Shown one piece after another: positions 8,771 to 17,573 of a stretch of 64,000 nt of DNA. The translations under genes were made by a program, and so were the position numbers. The notes below the pieces were generated by a model. It did not search any database, was not told the DNA's origin, and worked only from the letters and a program-made list of their open reading frames with translations. Source of the DNA: UBA2767 sp965228625 (lineage in GTDB: Bacteria > Pseudomonadota > Alphaproteobacteria > Rhizobiales > Methyloligellaceae); the NCBI GenBank assembly GCA_965228625.1, contig OZ245829.1:3410001-3474000 (forward strand), read 5' to 3'. Numbering within the stretch: the first letter of the stretch is position 1; each line of letters starts with the position of its first letter.

Positions 8771-10153
8771 ATGACGCAAGATTCTCAGCCTAAGACTGCA
8801 CTTGAAAGTATCGTCATGGACCGCCGTCAATGGCTGCGCGTGACATTCGGGGCGGCCGCAGGTTTGGGGCTTTCCCCCCTGGTCTTTCCGGGCATGGCGA
8901 ATGCGGAATCGACACGCTGGTGGGAGCGCAAACGCGATCTTTCGCTTCAGGAACGGCGCGCGCAGCGCCAGCAGTTCAGTGACCAGATGACGGCGCGGCT
9001 TGGGCCGGCCTATCAGACCAATATTCCGTTCGTCAGCCAGCAGTCCATCGACGGGCTCAGCCAGGCGGTTGCCCGTTACCGCCAGATCGTCGCGTCCGGA
9101 GGGTGGAGACAGTTTCCGGACGGCATGACGATCCGTCCCAACGATCGCGGCAACCACGTCCTCGAATTGCGGCGCCACCTCACGCTCACGGGCGACCTTC
9201 AGGTGCAGGAGCGCCAGCGCCGCCGCCGTGCGCGGACGTTCGATTCGAGCCTTCAGGAAGCGGTGGCGCGTTTCCAGTTGCGTCACGGGCTCCGGGTCAC
9301 CGGCTTCGTCGACACACGCACGAAACGCGCGCTCAACGTGCCGGCGCAGATGCGCCTGCACCAGCTTGAGACGAACCTCGTGCGGCTTCAGGATCTCATG
9401 AAGGTCAATGCCGCGAACCGGTACGTGCTGGTGAACGTTCCGGCCTATACCCTGCAGGCGGTCCACAATGGCGCGTTGGGAATGCAGAGCAAGGTCGTGG
9501 TCGGCAAGCCCTCGCGGGCCACGCCGAACGTGTCGGCCAAGATCAGGGAGCTGAATTTCTTCCCCTATTGGCGCGTGCCGGATTCGATCGCGCACAAGGA
9601 CCTCATTCCGCATATGCGCAAGGATCCGACCTATTTCGTGCGCGAGAACTTCAGCGTTCTTCCCGGTTGGGGTGCGAAGCCGATCCCGCTCGAGCAGGTC
9701 AACTGGCACTCCCAGCAAGTCTACAAGTACAAATTCCGGCAGGACCCGGGGCACAACAATGCGCTGGGTGTCGTGCGCATCAACATGCCGAACAAGCACA
9801 TTGTCTATTTGCACGACACGCCGCTGAAGCAACTCTTCAACCAGAACACACGGGCCTTCAGCTCAGGCTGCGTCCGTGTCGAGCGCGTGCTCGATCTGGC
9901 GAGCTGGCTGCTCGAGGAGACCAAGGACTGGTCACCGATGCGCGTCAACGTCACGGTGGGACTCGGCAAGAGCGAGACCGTGAAGCTGAAGCGATCGGTG
10001 CCGGTGCATTTCGTCTATGTCACCGCATGGGCCAATGAAAACGGCGTCGTGCATTTCCGTCCCGACATTTATGGTCAGGACGGCGCGGCCGCGGTCCGGG
10101 TGGCGGACGCCGACGATGCGCCGATCCCGGGATCCAGGGCCATCACGCCCTGA
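8771..10153 (+). CDS. L,D-transpeptidase (YcbB/LdtD-like) with peptidoglycan-binding domain
   Basis: A 460-residue exported YkuD-family enzyme that forms 3-3 cross-links in peptidoglycan. A twin-Arg-like signal lies at about 18-44 (DRRQWLRVTFGAAAG), so the Met at codon 16 (8816) is an alternative start. A peptidoglycan-binding repeat lies near 120-195 (VLELRRHLTLTGD and AVARFQLRHGLRVTGFVDT). The catalytic domain spans about 215-400, with His348 in HDTP and the nucleophile Cys367 in SSGCVRVE. A C-terminal extension follows. It ends 14 bp before the convergent pabB gene, with no obvious terminator between them. Confidence 0.93.
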   Translation: MTQDSQPKTALESIVMDRRQWLRVTFGAAAGLGLSPLVFPGMANAESTRWWERKRDLSLQERRAQRQQFSDQMTARLGPAYQTNIPFVSQQSIDGLSQAVARYRQIVASGGWRQFPDGMTIRPNDRGNHVLELRRHLTLTGDLQVQERQRRRRARTFDSSLQEAVARFQLRHGLRVTGFVDTRTKRALNVPAQMRLHQLETNLVRLQDLMKVNAANRYVLVNVPAYTLQAVHNGALGMQSKVVVGKPSRATPNVSAKIRELNFFPYWRVPDSIAHKDLIPHMRKDPTYFVRENFSVLPGWGAKPIPLEQVNWHSQQVYKYKFRQDPGHNNALGVVRINMPNKHIVYLHDTPLKQLFNQNTRAFSSGCVRVERVLDLASWLLEETKDWSPMRVNVTVGLGKSETVKLKRSVPVHFVYVTAWANENGVVHFRPDIYGQDGAAAVRVADADDAPIPGSRAITP

Positions 10154-10167
10154 ACTCTTGCACGAAA

Positions 10168-11973
10168 TCAGGAGACGGCGGTCCTGGCGCCGGACATCTG
10201 GAGCTCGCGGGCCGGCAGCAGTCCGCGAACTGAATTGCCGAGATAGACTTCGTCCGCGCGCGCCAGGTCAGCCAGAGTCAGGACCGCTTCGCGCGCTTTC
10301 CCCTTCGCAATGAGATCTGCGCGGAACGTACCGGGCAGCACGCCGCATGTCAGTTCCGGCGTCAGCAGCACGCCGTCGATCAGGACGAAAATGTTGGTGC
10401 GGCTGCCTTCGGTGATCTCGCCGCGCTCGTTCAGGAACACCACTTCATCGGCGCCGTACATGTCGTGCATCCGCGCCCATTCCCCGTCATAGAGCGTGCG
10501 CTCGGTGGTCTTGTGGTAGAGGAAGACGTCGCCGCTCGCCGTCGCATGCTCCGAGATCACATAGCGCATCTCGGTCATGGGTGTGTCCGTCGGCAGCGCG
10601 GTCGACATGATCTCGGTATGCCCGTCGCGGAACAGCAGCAGCCTGACCCGGTAAGGTTCGTCGGACAGATCACGCGCATATGCTTGAAGCGTTGATCGTA
10701 CGGCTTCGGTGTCGCAGGGATAGCGGAAAAAGGCGGCGGACTCCGCCAGACGGTCCAGGTGCCGTTCGAGCAGGACGTAGCCTTGCGGCGGCTCATACAG
10801 CATGGTCTCGATGAGTTGAAAATCCCGCACCGGGTCGGTCAGGAAGCGCATCTTCAGAATGCACTCGTCATATTCCGACCGGGCCCCGGAATCGTGCACG
10901 ACCCCGCTGCCGATGCCGACTTCGCCGCGGCCGTCGGCGAACAGGGTCAGCGTGCGGATTGCCACATTGAGGTGTGTCATGCCGTCCGGGGAAATCGAGC
11001 CGACCGCCCCGGTATAGACCCCGCGCGCCTCGGTTTCGAGTTCGCGGATAATCTCGATGGCGCGGACCTTCGGCGCGCCGGTCACCGATCCCGGGGGGAA
11101 CATGCTCGCGAGCAGCCCGGCAATGTCGATGTCTTCGCGCAGCCGGGCTTCGACACCGGAAGTCATCTGGTGCAGCGTCTCGTAGGTCTCGACCGTATAG
11201 AGATCGCTGACGCGCACGCTCCCCACCTCGGCGACGCGACCGAGGTCGTTGCGCATCAGATCGACGATCATCAGGTTCTCGGCGCGGGACTTTTCATCCC
11301 GCGCAAGCCAGGCGGCAATCTCACGGTCCGTCTTGAGCGTCAGGCCACGCGCCGCCGTTCCTTTCATGGGGCGCGTCGCGGCGCGGGCGCCGTCCGTTCG
11401 CAGGAACAGCTCGGGCGACGCGGACACGACCGTCAAATCGGGGGTCTGAATGAGCGCGCCATGCGAGACGGGTTGCTTGCGGCGCAGGTCCCGATACAGC
11501 GCCACCGCATTACCGTCGAAACCGAACCGGCCCTTCAGGGTCAGGTTGAGCTGATAGATATCGCCGGCGGAGATGTAGTCCTTCACCGCATTGAACCGGC
11601 GGGCGTAGTCGGTGGCATCCATGGTCAGGTCGACGTCCGAAAGCCGGTAACCGCCCGCACCGCGTGCGGCCAGCCAGTCCTCGATCTCGTCTCCCTCAAG
11701 CTCACGCACCGATCCGAACACACCGAACCAGAGGAGCTGGACCCGGCGCTCTTTCGGCATGAGGGCCTCGAAGCGCGGCTCGAGAGCATATCCCGCTTCA
11801 AACGAGAGATAGCCCGCCAGATGCGCGCCCTGCGCGAGGGCGCGGTTCATCGCCGCCAACGCCGCCGGCACGTCTCGAGGCGATGCGGCCTCGATGGTGT
11901 CGTGCGGCGCCTCGTAAAGAAACGCGCGGCCCGGCCGGGATCGGGCATCGTCTATCAGAACGGTTGTCGTCAT
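10168..11973 (-). CDS. pabB: fused aminodeoxychorismate synthase component I and aminodeoxychorismate lyase
   Basis: A bifunctional folate-pathway enzyme of about 601 residues. The N-terminal 370 residues are PabB/TrpE-like (MKGTAARGLTLKTDREIAAW, ENLMIVDLMRNDLGRV, GSVTGAPKVRA). They aminate chorismate to 4-amino-4-deoxychorismate with a glutaminase partner not seen here. The C-terminal 220 residues are a fold-type IV PLP lyase like PabC (ETMLYEPPQGYVLLERHLDR, ERGEITEGSRTNIF), which releases p-aminobenzoate. The start was set at the ATG at 11973, where similarity to PabB begins; the frame stays open upstream to 12105. Confidence 0.93.
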   Translation of the reverse strand: MTTTVLIDDARSRPGRAFLYEAPHDTIEAASPRDVPAALAAMNRALAQGAHLAGYLSFEAGYALEPRFEALMPKERRVQLLWFGVFGSVRELEGDEIEDWLAARGAGGYRLSDVDLTMDATDYARRFNAVKDYISAGDIYQLNLTLKGRFGFDGNAVALYRDLRRKQPVSHGALIQTPDLTVVSASPELFLRTDGARAATRPMKGTAARGLTLKTDREIAAWLARDEKSRAENLMIVDLMRNDLGRVAEVGSVRVSDLYTVETYETLHQMTSGVEARLREDIDIAGLLASMFPPGSVTGAPKVRAIEIIRELETEARGVYTGAVGSISPDGMTHLNVAIRTLTLFADGRGEVGIGSGVVHDSGARSEYDECILKMRFLTDPVRDFQLIETMLYEPPQGYVLLERHLDRLAESAAFFRYPCDTEAVRSTLQAYARDLSDEPYRVRLLLFRDGHTEIMSTALPTDTPMTEMRYVISEHATASGDVFLYHKTTERTLYDGEWARMHDMYGADEVVFLNERGEITEGSRTNIFVLIDGVLLTPELTCGVLPGTFRADLIAKGKAREAVLTLADLARADEVYLGNSVRGLLPARELQMSGARTAVS

Positions 11974-12203
11974 GGCGCGTGCGGGCTCGGTTTCGTTCCC
12001 TTTCCGGCTCATTGTGTACGGTAGGGGATGGTCGGCTCCAAGTACAAATTGCGATGGTCCGGGCGACGTCGCCGGAGGCAATGAGCGCTTGCTTTTGTCC
12101 GCCACAATATTGATTCTGTTGTGCGGTTAGTAGCTCAGCCGGGGCGCGGCATCGCGCCCGTGAACGTAATTGGTGTCCTTCAAGCAATGAAAGGGTCTTC
12201 CCG

Positions 12204-12659
12204 ATGTACCGTATGTTAGTGCTCGCGTTTGCCTTGTTGGTGTCCGTGTCGGCTGCGAATGCCGCCGATTTTCTCGTCAAGAAGCAAAGTCCTCACAGCG
12301 TATCCAAGACATTGGACCGGCTCACCGGCATCATGCAGAACAAGGGCCTCACCATCTTCGCCCGCGTCGATCACCAGGCCGGTGCGAAGAGCGTCGATCT
12401 TGAGCTAAAACCGTCCCAATTGTTGATTTTCGGAAATCCGCGCATGGGCACGCCGCTGATGCAGGCCGATGCCGAGATCGGAATTGCACTTCCCCTCAAG
12501 GCGCTGGCCTGGGAAGACAAGGACGGCAAGGTCTGGCTTGCCTATACCAAGCCGGACGTTCTCAAAAGCCGCTATAACATCAGCGGAAAGGACAAGGTCT
12601 TCCAGCAGATGACCGGCGCACTCGACAATCTGACGAACGCGGCGATCAAGGCGGAATAG
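12204..12659 (+). CDS. secreted DUF302-family protein
   Basis: A 151-residue protein with a clear signal peptide (residues 1-20, ending ANAAD). The body is a DUF302 domain: SPHSVSKTLDRLTGIMQNKG, then FARVDHQAGA, and the central PSQLLIFGNPRMGTPLMQAD. Its function is unknown; the fold resembles heavy-metal-binding-like ferredoxin folds and it is often periplasmic. AAAGGG precedes the ATG. It lies 42 bp upstream of the PAP2 phosphatase and could share its transcript. Confidence 0.85.
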   Translation: MYRMLVLAFALLVSVSAANAADFLVKKQSPHSVSKTLDRLTGIMQNKGLTIFARVDHQAGAKSVDLELKPSQLLIFGNPRMGTPLMQADAEIGIALPLKALAWEDKDGKVWLAYTKPDVLKSRYNISGKDKVFQQMTGALDNLTNAAIKAE

Positions 12660-12701
12660 GCCGAGGTCCCACGGAAGGTACGAACCGGGACACGACCCGC
12701 T

Positions 12702-13460
12702 ATGGCTGGCAATTCGTCATGGTCTGAAAGCTTTGCGAGGCTCACCATCACCGCGAAAGGCGCCGTCGCCGGCTCGTTGATACTCGCGGCCTTCATCGTG
12801 GTGGATCCGCTCGTCCTGAGCGCGACACGCGGCATTCATCCCGACGCCCGCGAAGTGTTCAAGACCCTGACGGAGCTCGGCAAGTCGAACTGGATCCTGA
12901 TTCCCTCCGGCCTCGCCATACTGGTGCTGGGCTGGATGCGCGTCCGGGAGACGCAGTTTCGCCGCGTGGTCGGATACGGCTATGCGGCGCAGTTGCTCAT
13001 CTTCCTGTTCGCCGCCGTTGCACTGTCCGGGATTGCGGCAAGCCTGACGAAAAACGTGCTCGGACGGGCGCGGCCGAAGCTCTTCGAGACATTCGGGTCC
13101 CTTGAGTTCCAGCCGTTCACGTTCGACGCCGATTTCGCATCATTTCCGTCGGGCCATTCCACGACCGCCGGCGCGCTGGCGGGCGTGCTTGTGATCCTCT
13201 GGCCAAAGGCCCGTGTGCCGATCATCTGTGCCGGGCTCTGGATTGCGGCAACGCGGTTTCTTGTCGGCGCGCACTACTTCTCAGACGCGTTGGCCGGATT
13301 CCTGTTCGGTCTCGGCGCCGCATATCTGCTGCGCGACCGCCTCGCCGTGCGCCGCTGGCTGTTCGAGCGTGATCGTCAGGGCGCGGTGAGCCTTCGCGGG
13401 CGGTCGCTGCTCGACGCCGGGCTGAAGGCACTCGTTCAGAAGGTGCCCGTTCCGCGCTGA
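12702..13460 (+). CDS. PAP2-family membrane phosphatase (LpxE-like)
   Basis: A 252-residue integral membrane phosphatase with all three PAP2 signatures: K-x6-RP as KNVLGRARP near 115, the SFPSGHS motif near 148, and R-x5-H-x3-D as RFLVGAHYFSD near 189. About five transmembrane helices are visible. Family members dephosphorylate lipids such as undecaprenyl pyrophosphate, phosphatidylglycerophosphate or lipid A at the 1-position (LpxE). Two LpxQ-like genes lie directly downstream on the same strand, and LpxQ is known to act on 1-dephosphorylated lipid A. This favours an LpxE-like role; that is inference from context. Confidence 0.85.
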   Translation: MAGNSSWSESFARLTITAKGAVAGSLILAAFIVVDPLVLSATRGIHPDAREVFKTLTELGKSNWILIPSGLAILVLGWMRVRETQFRRVVGYGYAAQLLIFLFAAVALSGIAASLTKNVLGRARPKLFETFGSLEFQPFTFDADFASFPSGHSTTAGALAGVLVILWPKARVPIICAGLWIAATRFLVGAHYFSDALAGFLFGLGAAYLLRDRLAVRRWLFERDRQGAVSLRGRSLLDAGLKALVQKVPVPR

Positions 13461-13626
13461 TGCGGCGGTTTTCATGGCCCGGGCCCCGCGACAAAAGGCT
13501 TCACTTTCGCTTTCCGCCACGGAGTATGAATGCACGAGCGGCGCATGTTATAGGTTGCGGCGGACTTCAGCGTCGTCACCGTGGACGGAGGGAAGCGGCT
13601 CCCGCCAGGGGCTGTGGAGGGACTAG

Positions 13627-14739
13627 ATGGGCCTTGCGAGGATGCGTGCCGCCGGATGGCGCGCGCGCGCCGGAAATTCCCACGAAACGGGGGCGACGGG
13701 AGGGCTTCGGTGCGGGCTGCCGGGACTCATTGCCGTTGCACCCCTGGCATGTCTTTCCGCCGCGTTGATCTGGACGGTCGGGTCCGACCCGGCCGGCGCG
13801 ACCGCGTCGCTCAACCGGTTCTCGGCCATTCATGTGATTGCCGGCGCGGGCCTCACGGCTCTCGGGCTTTACGCTCTTCTCAGCCTGCTCTCCGGGATCG
13901 GCGGCATGCTCCTGGCGATTGCCGACGCCTTTCCGCAGGTGGCGCTGGGCAGTGCCATGATGGCGGTGCTTCCCTTCGCGCAGCCGGCCGACCCCCCGGA
14001 ACCCGCGGCCCCGTCATCGGGCGCACAGAGCGCCGCGCGGTCGGAGATGCAGATCGGCTTGTATGGCGGCGTCAGCCAATCGCCGAACTCTGACGTGAGG
14101 ATGGTCGCGCCCGACGACACGGACCTCACTCTGAAAGATGTCGTCTGGAAGTCTGAATCGCTCAAGCCGTCGCCCTATTACGGCGGCCGCGGCGTCGACT
14201 GGAACTCGCGGTTTCCGAATTTCGGCCTGATGGTCGATTTCACCCATGCCAAGGCCACCGCCATTCGCTCACAGACCATCAATGAGCAGGAAGGCAGACG
14301 GTCCGGGGTTGATATTCCTCCGAGCGAGCCGTTCGAAAAGACGTTTCGCAAGCTCGAGTTCACCCACGGCCTCAACATGCTGACGTTCAACGGCTTGTTC
14401 CGGGCGGCGGGGCTGCACCGGCGCATCATTCCCTATGTGGGGCTCGGCATCGGATTCGTGGTGCCGCATGTGGAGGCCAGGCGGGCCGGGCAGGAGAAGG
14501 AAGACGCGGTCAGCGAGGCCCAGGTCACGGGGCTGGCGCTGCAGGGGCTCGCCGGCATCGAGTGGCGGATCTTCAAGTCCGACCGGCGCTCGATCTTCAC
14601 CGAGTACAAGTTCGCCCATACGTCGAACGACGTGAAACTGCACTCGGGCGGAAACGTGACAACCGACATTCTCGTCCATCAATTCATTCTCGGCGGTTAT
14701 TTCACACCCTGGCGCCAGGCGGCGGTGGCCGGAAAGTAA
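13627..14739 (+). CDS. LpxQ-like outer-membrane beta-barrel protein with N-terminal membrane helices (copy 1)
   Basis: A 370-residue protein in two parts. Residues about 32-118 contain two or three hydrophobic helices, ending at a signal-peptidase-like site AVLPFAQPAD. Residues about 138-370 look like an outer-membrane barrel of the type annotated as lipid A oxidase LpxQ in Rhizobium: MQIGLYGGVSQSPNSDV, LMVDFTHAKATA, KTFRKLEFTHGLNMLTFNGL, then alternating strands. LpxQ converts the proximal glucosamine of lipid A to aminogluconate. GGAGG precedes the ATG by 6 nt. The next gene is a clear paralogue, 39 bp downstream. The barrel assignment is by resemblance only. Confidence 0.7.
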   Translation: MGLARMRAAGWRARAGNSHETGATGGLRCGLPGLIAVAPLACLSAALIWTVGSDPAGATASLNRFSAIHVIAGAGLTALGLYALLSLLSGIGGMLLAIADAFPQVALGSAMMAVLPFAQPADPPEPAAPSSGAQSAARSEMQIGLYGGVSQSPNSDVRMVAPDDTDLTLKDVVWKSESLKPSPYYGGRGVDWNSRFPNFGLMVDFTHAKATAIRSQTINEQEGRRSGVDIPPSEPFEKTFRKLEFTHGLNMLTFNGLFRAAGLHRRIIPYVGLGIGFVVPHVEARRAGQEKEDAVSEAQVTGLALQGLAGIEWRIFKSDRRSIFTEYKFAHTSNDVKLHSGGNVTTDILVHQFILGGYFTPWRQAAVAGK

Positions 14740-14778
14740 CCGCGCTCTGAACACGATCTGACAAGGGAGAAGAAACCC

Positions 14779-15840
14779 GTGAGCCAACCTGCATCGCAAA
14801 ACGTACGCAACCGCTCGATACGCATTCCGAGCTTTTTGCTCAGCACCGGTCTGTCGGTGAGCGCGCTTGCGGCGCTCGCGGCGACTTTCATTTTTACCCA
14901 TCCCGACCTGTCGCCGGAACTGATGGGGCCGTTCACGGCGCTCCATGGACTGCTTGCCGGCGGTCTCCTGGCGCTCGCCGCCTTTGCCGGGCTCAGCGGG
15001 CTGTTGTGGCCGCTCACCCAGCTCATGGCCGGCATCGAGACGACCGCAAAAGCGGCGGGCACGCTTGGTTTCGCGGCTGTTCTGCCGTTTGCGCAGGCGG
15101 CGGATCCGGGCGGGGCGGGTGCCGAGGCGAAAGGCGGCAAGGCCGCCACCGCGGTGCACGAAATCCAGATCGGCGGCTATGGCGGTTACAACTACACCGA
15201 GCCGAGCACGGTACGGTTCATCCAGCCGGGCGGCACGGACATGACCTTCACGGACATGCAGTGGATGGGTGAATCGCTCAAGACCGAGCCGTATTGGGGC
15301 GTGCGCACAACCTATTGGAACAGGAGCCTGCGCGGCGTCGGTTTCATGTTCGACTACACCCACGCTAAGGCCACCGCGATCAAGACCCAGCAGGTGAACC
15401 AGACCGGCACCCGGGACGGCGAGCCGGTGCCGCCGCAGGAGCCGTTCGACGCCACGTTCCGCAAGCTGGAGTTCACCCACGGCCTCAACTTCTTCACCCT
15501 GAACGCGGTGTACCGCGCGCGCGGACTGCATGACCGGTTCGCGCCCTATGCCGGCGTCGGCATCGGCCTGTCCGTTCCCCACGTCGACACCAACAGGGCT
15601 GGCGCGCCGAAAGAGGCGCGCACCTATGTGCACCAGATCGGCGGCCTGACCTTCCAGGTGCTCGGCGGTCTGCAATGGGGATTTTTGCGTTCGGGCCGTG
15701 CGTCGGCATTCGCCGAGTACAAGCTGAACTATTCGCAGAATGTCGGTGATTTGACGGGCGGCGGCACGGTGGATACCGACCTGTGGACCCATCAGGTGCC
15801 GGTCGGCCTGTCGTACCACCATTTCCTCGGTGCGAAGTAA
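14779..15840 (+). CDS. LpxQ-like outer-membrane beta-barrel protein with N-terminal membrane helices (copy 2)
   Basis: A 353-residue paralogue of the preceding gene with the same two-part plan. Helices lie at about 18-42, 55-77 and 85-105, ending AVLPFAQAAD. A barrel region follows (HEIQIGGYGGYNYTEPS, MFDYTHAKATAIKTQQ, ATFRKLEFTHGLNFFTLNAV, PYAGVGIGLSVPH). The shared FRKLEFTHGLN block and the identical layout show a tandem duplication. The start sits after AAGGGAGAAG at a normal distance. Two copies may differ in substrate or regulation. An exported barrel behind several membrane helices is unusual; the helices may be removed, or the true start may be internal. Confidence 0.7.
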   Translation: MSQPASQNVRNRSIRIPSFLLSTGLSVSALAALAATFIFTHPDLSPELMGPFTALHGLLAGGLLALAAFAGLSGLLWPLTQLMAGIETTAKAAGTLGFAAVLPFAQAADPGGAGAEAKGGKAATAVHEIQIGGYGGYNYTEPSTVRFIQPGGTDMTFTDMQWMGESLKTEPYWGVRTTYWNRSLRGVGFMFDYTHAKATAIKTQQVNQTGTRDGEPVPPQEPFDATFRKLEFTHGLNFFTLNAVYRARGLHDRFAPYAGVGIGLSVPHVDTNRAGAPKEARTYVHQIGGLTFQVLGGLQWGFLRSGRASAFAEYKLNYSQNVGDLTGGGTVDTDLWTHQVPVGLSYHHFLGAK

Positions 15841-15868
15841 CGCGCCGGGCCTTGGCCTGATGACACCT

Positions 15869-16447
15869 TTACGACCGTTTGGCGAAGAACGGCGGTCCGG
15901 CGTTTCTGAACGTCCGCAGAATGGTGTCGGTGAAGAGCCCGATCAGCGCGGCGAGGGCGAGAAACCCGTACGGGTTCGTCGATGAGAGATTGCCGGCCGG
16001 CAGGAACAGCGCTCGCACGCAGACATAGGCGATCATGGCGAGCGCGATGGCCGCGAACGGCCGGATGAGGGCCCAGGCGATCGAGTCGGCACCCCGGCCC
16101 TTGCCGGGAACGACGAAGAACAACCCGCGCAAGGACTGCAGCGCGCCGCCAAGCCCGGCGAACAGCGCAACGACGGCATAGAGCGCCTGATCCGGCGACA
16201 GCGCCATGCGCATGCCCTCGACGTTGACGCGGACGATCGGCGTGTTCGCCATCTTGCAGGTGATCTTGTAGGCCTTCTTGATGGCGTTGGTGTATTCGGT
16301 CTTGGCTTCACCGCTCATCGACTGCGCGTACGCACAGGCATCCGCCTGAACGCCGATCGCGGGCCAGAGATCAGCCGTTGCGTCAAAGAAAACGAATGTC
16401 AGGAGAACCAGGAAGAGGCCCGTGAAAACAAGGGCGGCGCGGTGCAT
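15869..16447 (-). CDS. integral membrane protein of unknown function
   Basis: About 192 residues, starting at the ATG at 16447 after AAGGAACG; the open frame upstream of it looks non-coding. Hydrophobic segments are visible near the N-terminus (ALVFTGLFLVLLTFVFF), at about 89-107, 135-155 and 163-180. A soluble loop near 32-80 carries two cysteines (DACAYAQS and KITCKMAN) that could form a disulfide. I recognise no family. It converges on the LpxQ-like genes. Confidence 0.65.
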   Translation of the reverse strand: MHRAALVFTGLFLVLLTFVFFDATADLWPAIGVQADACAYAQSMSGEAKTEYTNAIKKAYKITCKMANTPIVRVNVEGMRMALSPDQALYAVVALFAGLGGALQSLRGLFFVVPGKGRGADSIAWALIRPFAAIALAMIAYVCVRALFLPAGNLSSTNPYGFLALAALIGLFTDTILRTFRNAGPPFFAKRS

Positions 16448-16762
16448 GATCACGTTCCTTCTCTGCAAGACGGCATGGCCCGGACGGGCTTTTCCGCACG
16501 ACAAACGTGCGGCGCAACCCAAGGTCGTCCGCCACGGGTGGTGAACCGAATTCCGGTGCTTGAGTCAAGAGCTGGTCGACGTGCGGCATTTTGCGCGCGG
16601 CTGGTGTCGCAAAACGGTAACACGTGGTTGCGCGGATGCCGCCGTTCGCCTATATGTGTCGCGGCTGCCACGGTGCTGGCAGTGGCCCATCACAAGCTTT
16701 GTCTTGAATGGATGCGCAAATGGAGCGCTTGCCCGGACCGTGGTCCGGCAATCTCGAATTGG
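16448..16762. other. non-coding stretch upstream of tRNA-fMet
   Basis: About 315 bp between the leftward membrane-protein gene and the rightward tRNA. It should hold both promoters, but I cannot point to a convincing -35/-10 pair. Reading frames here lack family features or plausible starts. Confidence 0.5.
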
Positions 16763-16841
<79 letters not shown>

Positions 16842-16851
16842 ACAAAAGAAG

Positions 16852-16877
16852 AGCCCGCCTCAGGCGGGCTTTTTTTT
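16852..16877 (+). terminator. Rho-independent terminator of tRNA-fMet
   Basis: A perfect hairpin AGCCCGCC-TCA-GGCGGGCT is followed by an uninterrupted run of T. It begins 13 nt after the tRNA CCA, so the tRNA is transcribed as a single-gene unit. Confidence 0.93.
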
Positions 16878-16896
16878 GTGTTTGTGGGTGGTGACG

Positions 16897-16981
16897 GGTT
16901 TGGACCTTATGAGGCGCCCACAAGGAGGGCTTTGCCCGACGCTGGGGGACATTCAAGACAAATCTTGCCCTGCAACCAACC
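16897..16981. repeat. degenerate dispersed repeat, copy A (tRNA-end-like)
   Basis: About 85 bp that align with 17882-17967: both hold a TTTG-ACCT-AT start, the core CAAGGAGGGC-N3-TGCCCGA, GGGACA, and GACAAATC followed by a C-rich end. The 3' end of this copy, AATCTTGCCCTGCAACCAA, resembles the end of the neighbouring tRNA-fMet (AATCCTGCCCCCGCAACCA). It could be an attachment-site scar or a tRNA-associated repeat. Confidence 0.55.
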
Positions 16982-17093
16982 TGCAACCTGACTTGCCTAC
17001 GACCAGAGCAATCAGGTGGCCAAGTTCGACTCAAGGCAGCCAGTCAGATTTGCTGGCGCCAACGTCCGTTTCTGGATACAGATCATGGAGGGT

Positions 17094-17573
17094 TCAACTT
17101 GCTGTGCCTATCCACACACCCGAGATAAGAGATAGCACGCTTATCGCCCATTTTTGGATTTCTTCAGTATATTTCCGGGACAGCACTACATACAGCGCGC
17201 TCCCACCAAACAGTAGTGAAAAACCTAATTTTATCAATAGCATGATCAGTGGTTCAAGTCGATTTTGACTGGTGGAATTTTCAATGTCCTCAAGGTTTCT
17301 TATCGCATTATCGAGTTGTTCGAGCTCCTGACCAATAAATCTTCTCTCTGTATCTCCTACCGTATCAGATGCTGCTTGCGTGGATAACTCTCTAAGTTGC
17401 TCCACCACAGTTTCGAATTCTTTTGTTTCATTTGAGCTGCCAGGACCCGCTGTCCCCACATCCGTGAGTAGAAAAAAGCTCCAGCCAGCGAGAATTATGC
17501 TAAATATCGACAGTAATAAACCTACCATTTGTAGGCGTGATTTTATGTATTTTCCCAAAAAAAATGTGCCCAT
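17094..17573 (-). CDS. AT-rich membrane protein of unknown function
   Basis: A 159-residue protein. One transmembrane helix lies at about 16-36 (MVGLLLSIFSIILAGWSFFL) and one or two at 108-130 and 140-157. Between them is a charged region of about 70 residues (ETVVEQLRELS through NAIRNLEDIE) that looks helical or coiled-coil. Base composition is clearly AT-richer than all neighbours, with codons such as ATT, TTA and AGA. It lies just downstream of tRNA-fMet between repeat copies A and B, which suggests acquisition by transfer. No integrase is present. Function not recognised. Confidence 0.6.
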   Translation of the reverse strand: MGTFFLGKYIKSRLQMVGLLLSIFSIILAGWSFFLLTDVGTAGPGSSNETKEFETVVEQLRELSTQAASDTVGDTERRFIGQELEQLDNAIRNLEDIENSTSQNRLEPLIMLLIKLGFSLLFGGSALYVVLSRKYTEEIQKWAISVLSLISGVWIGTAS

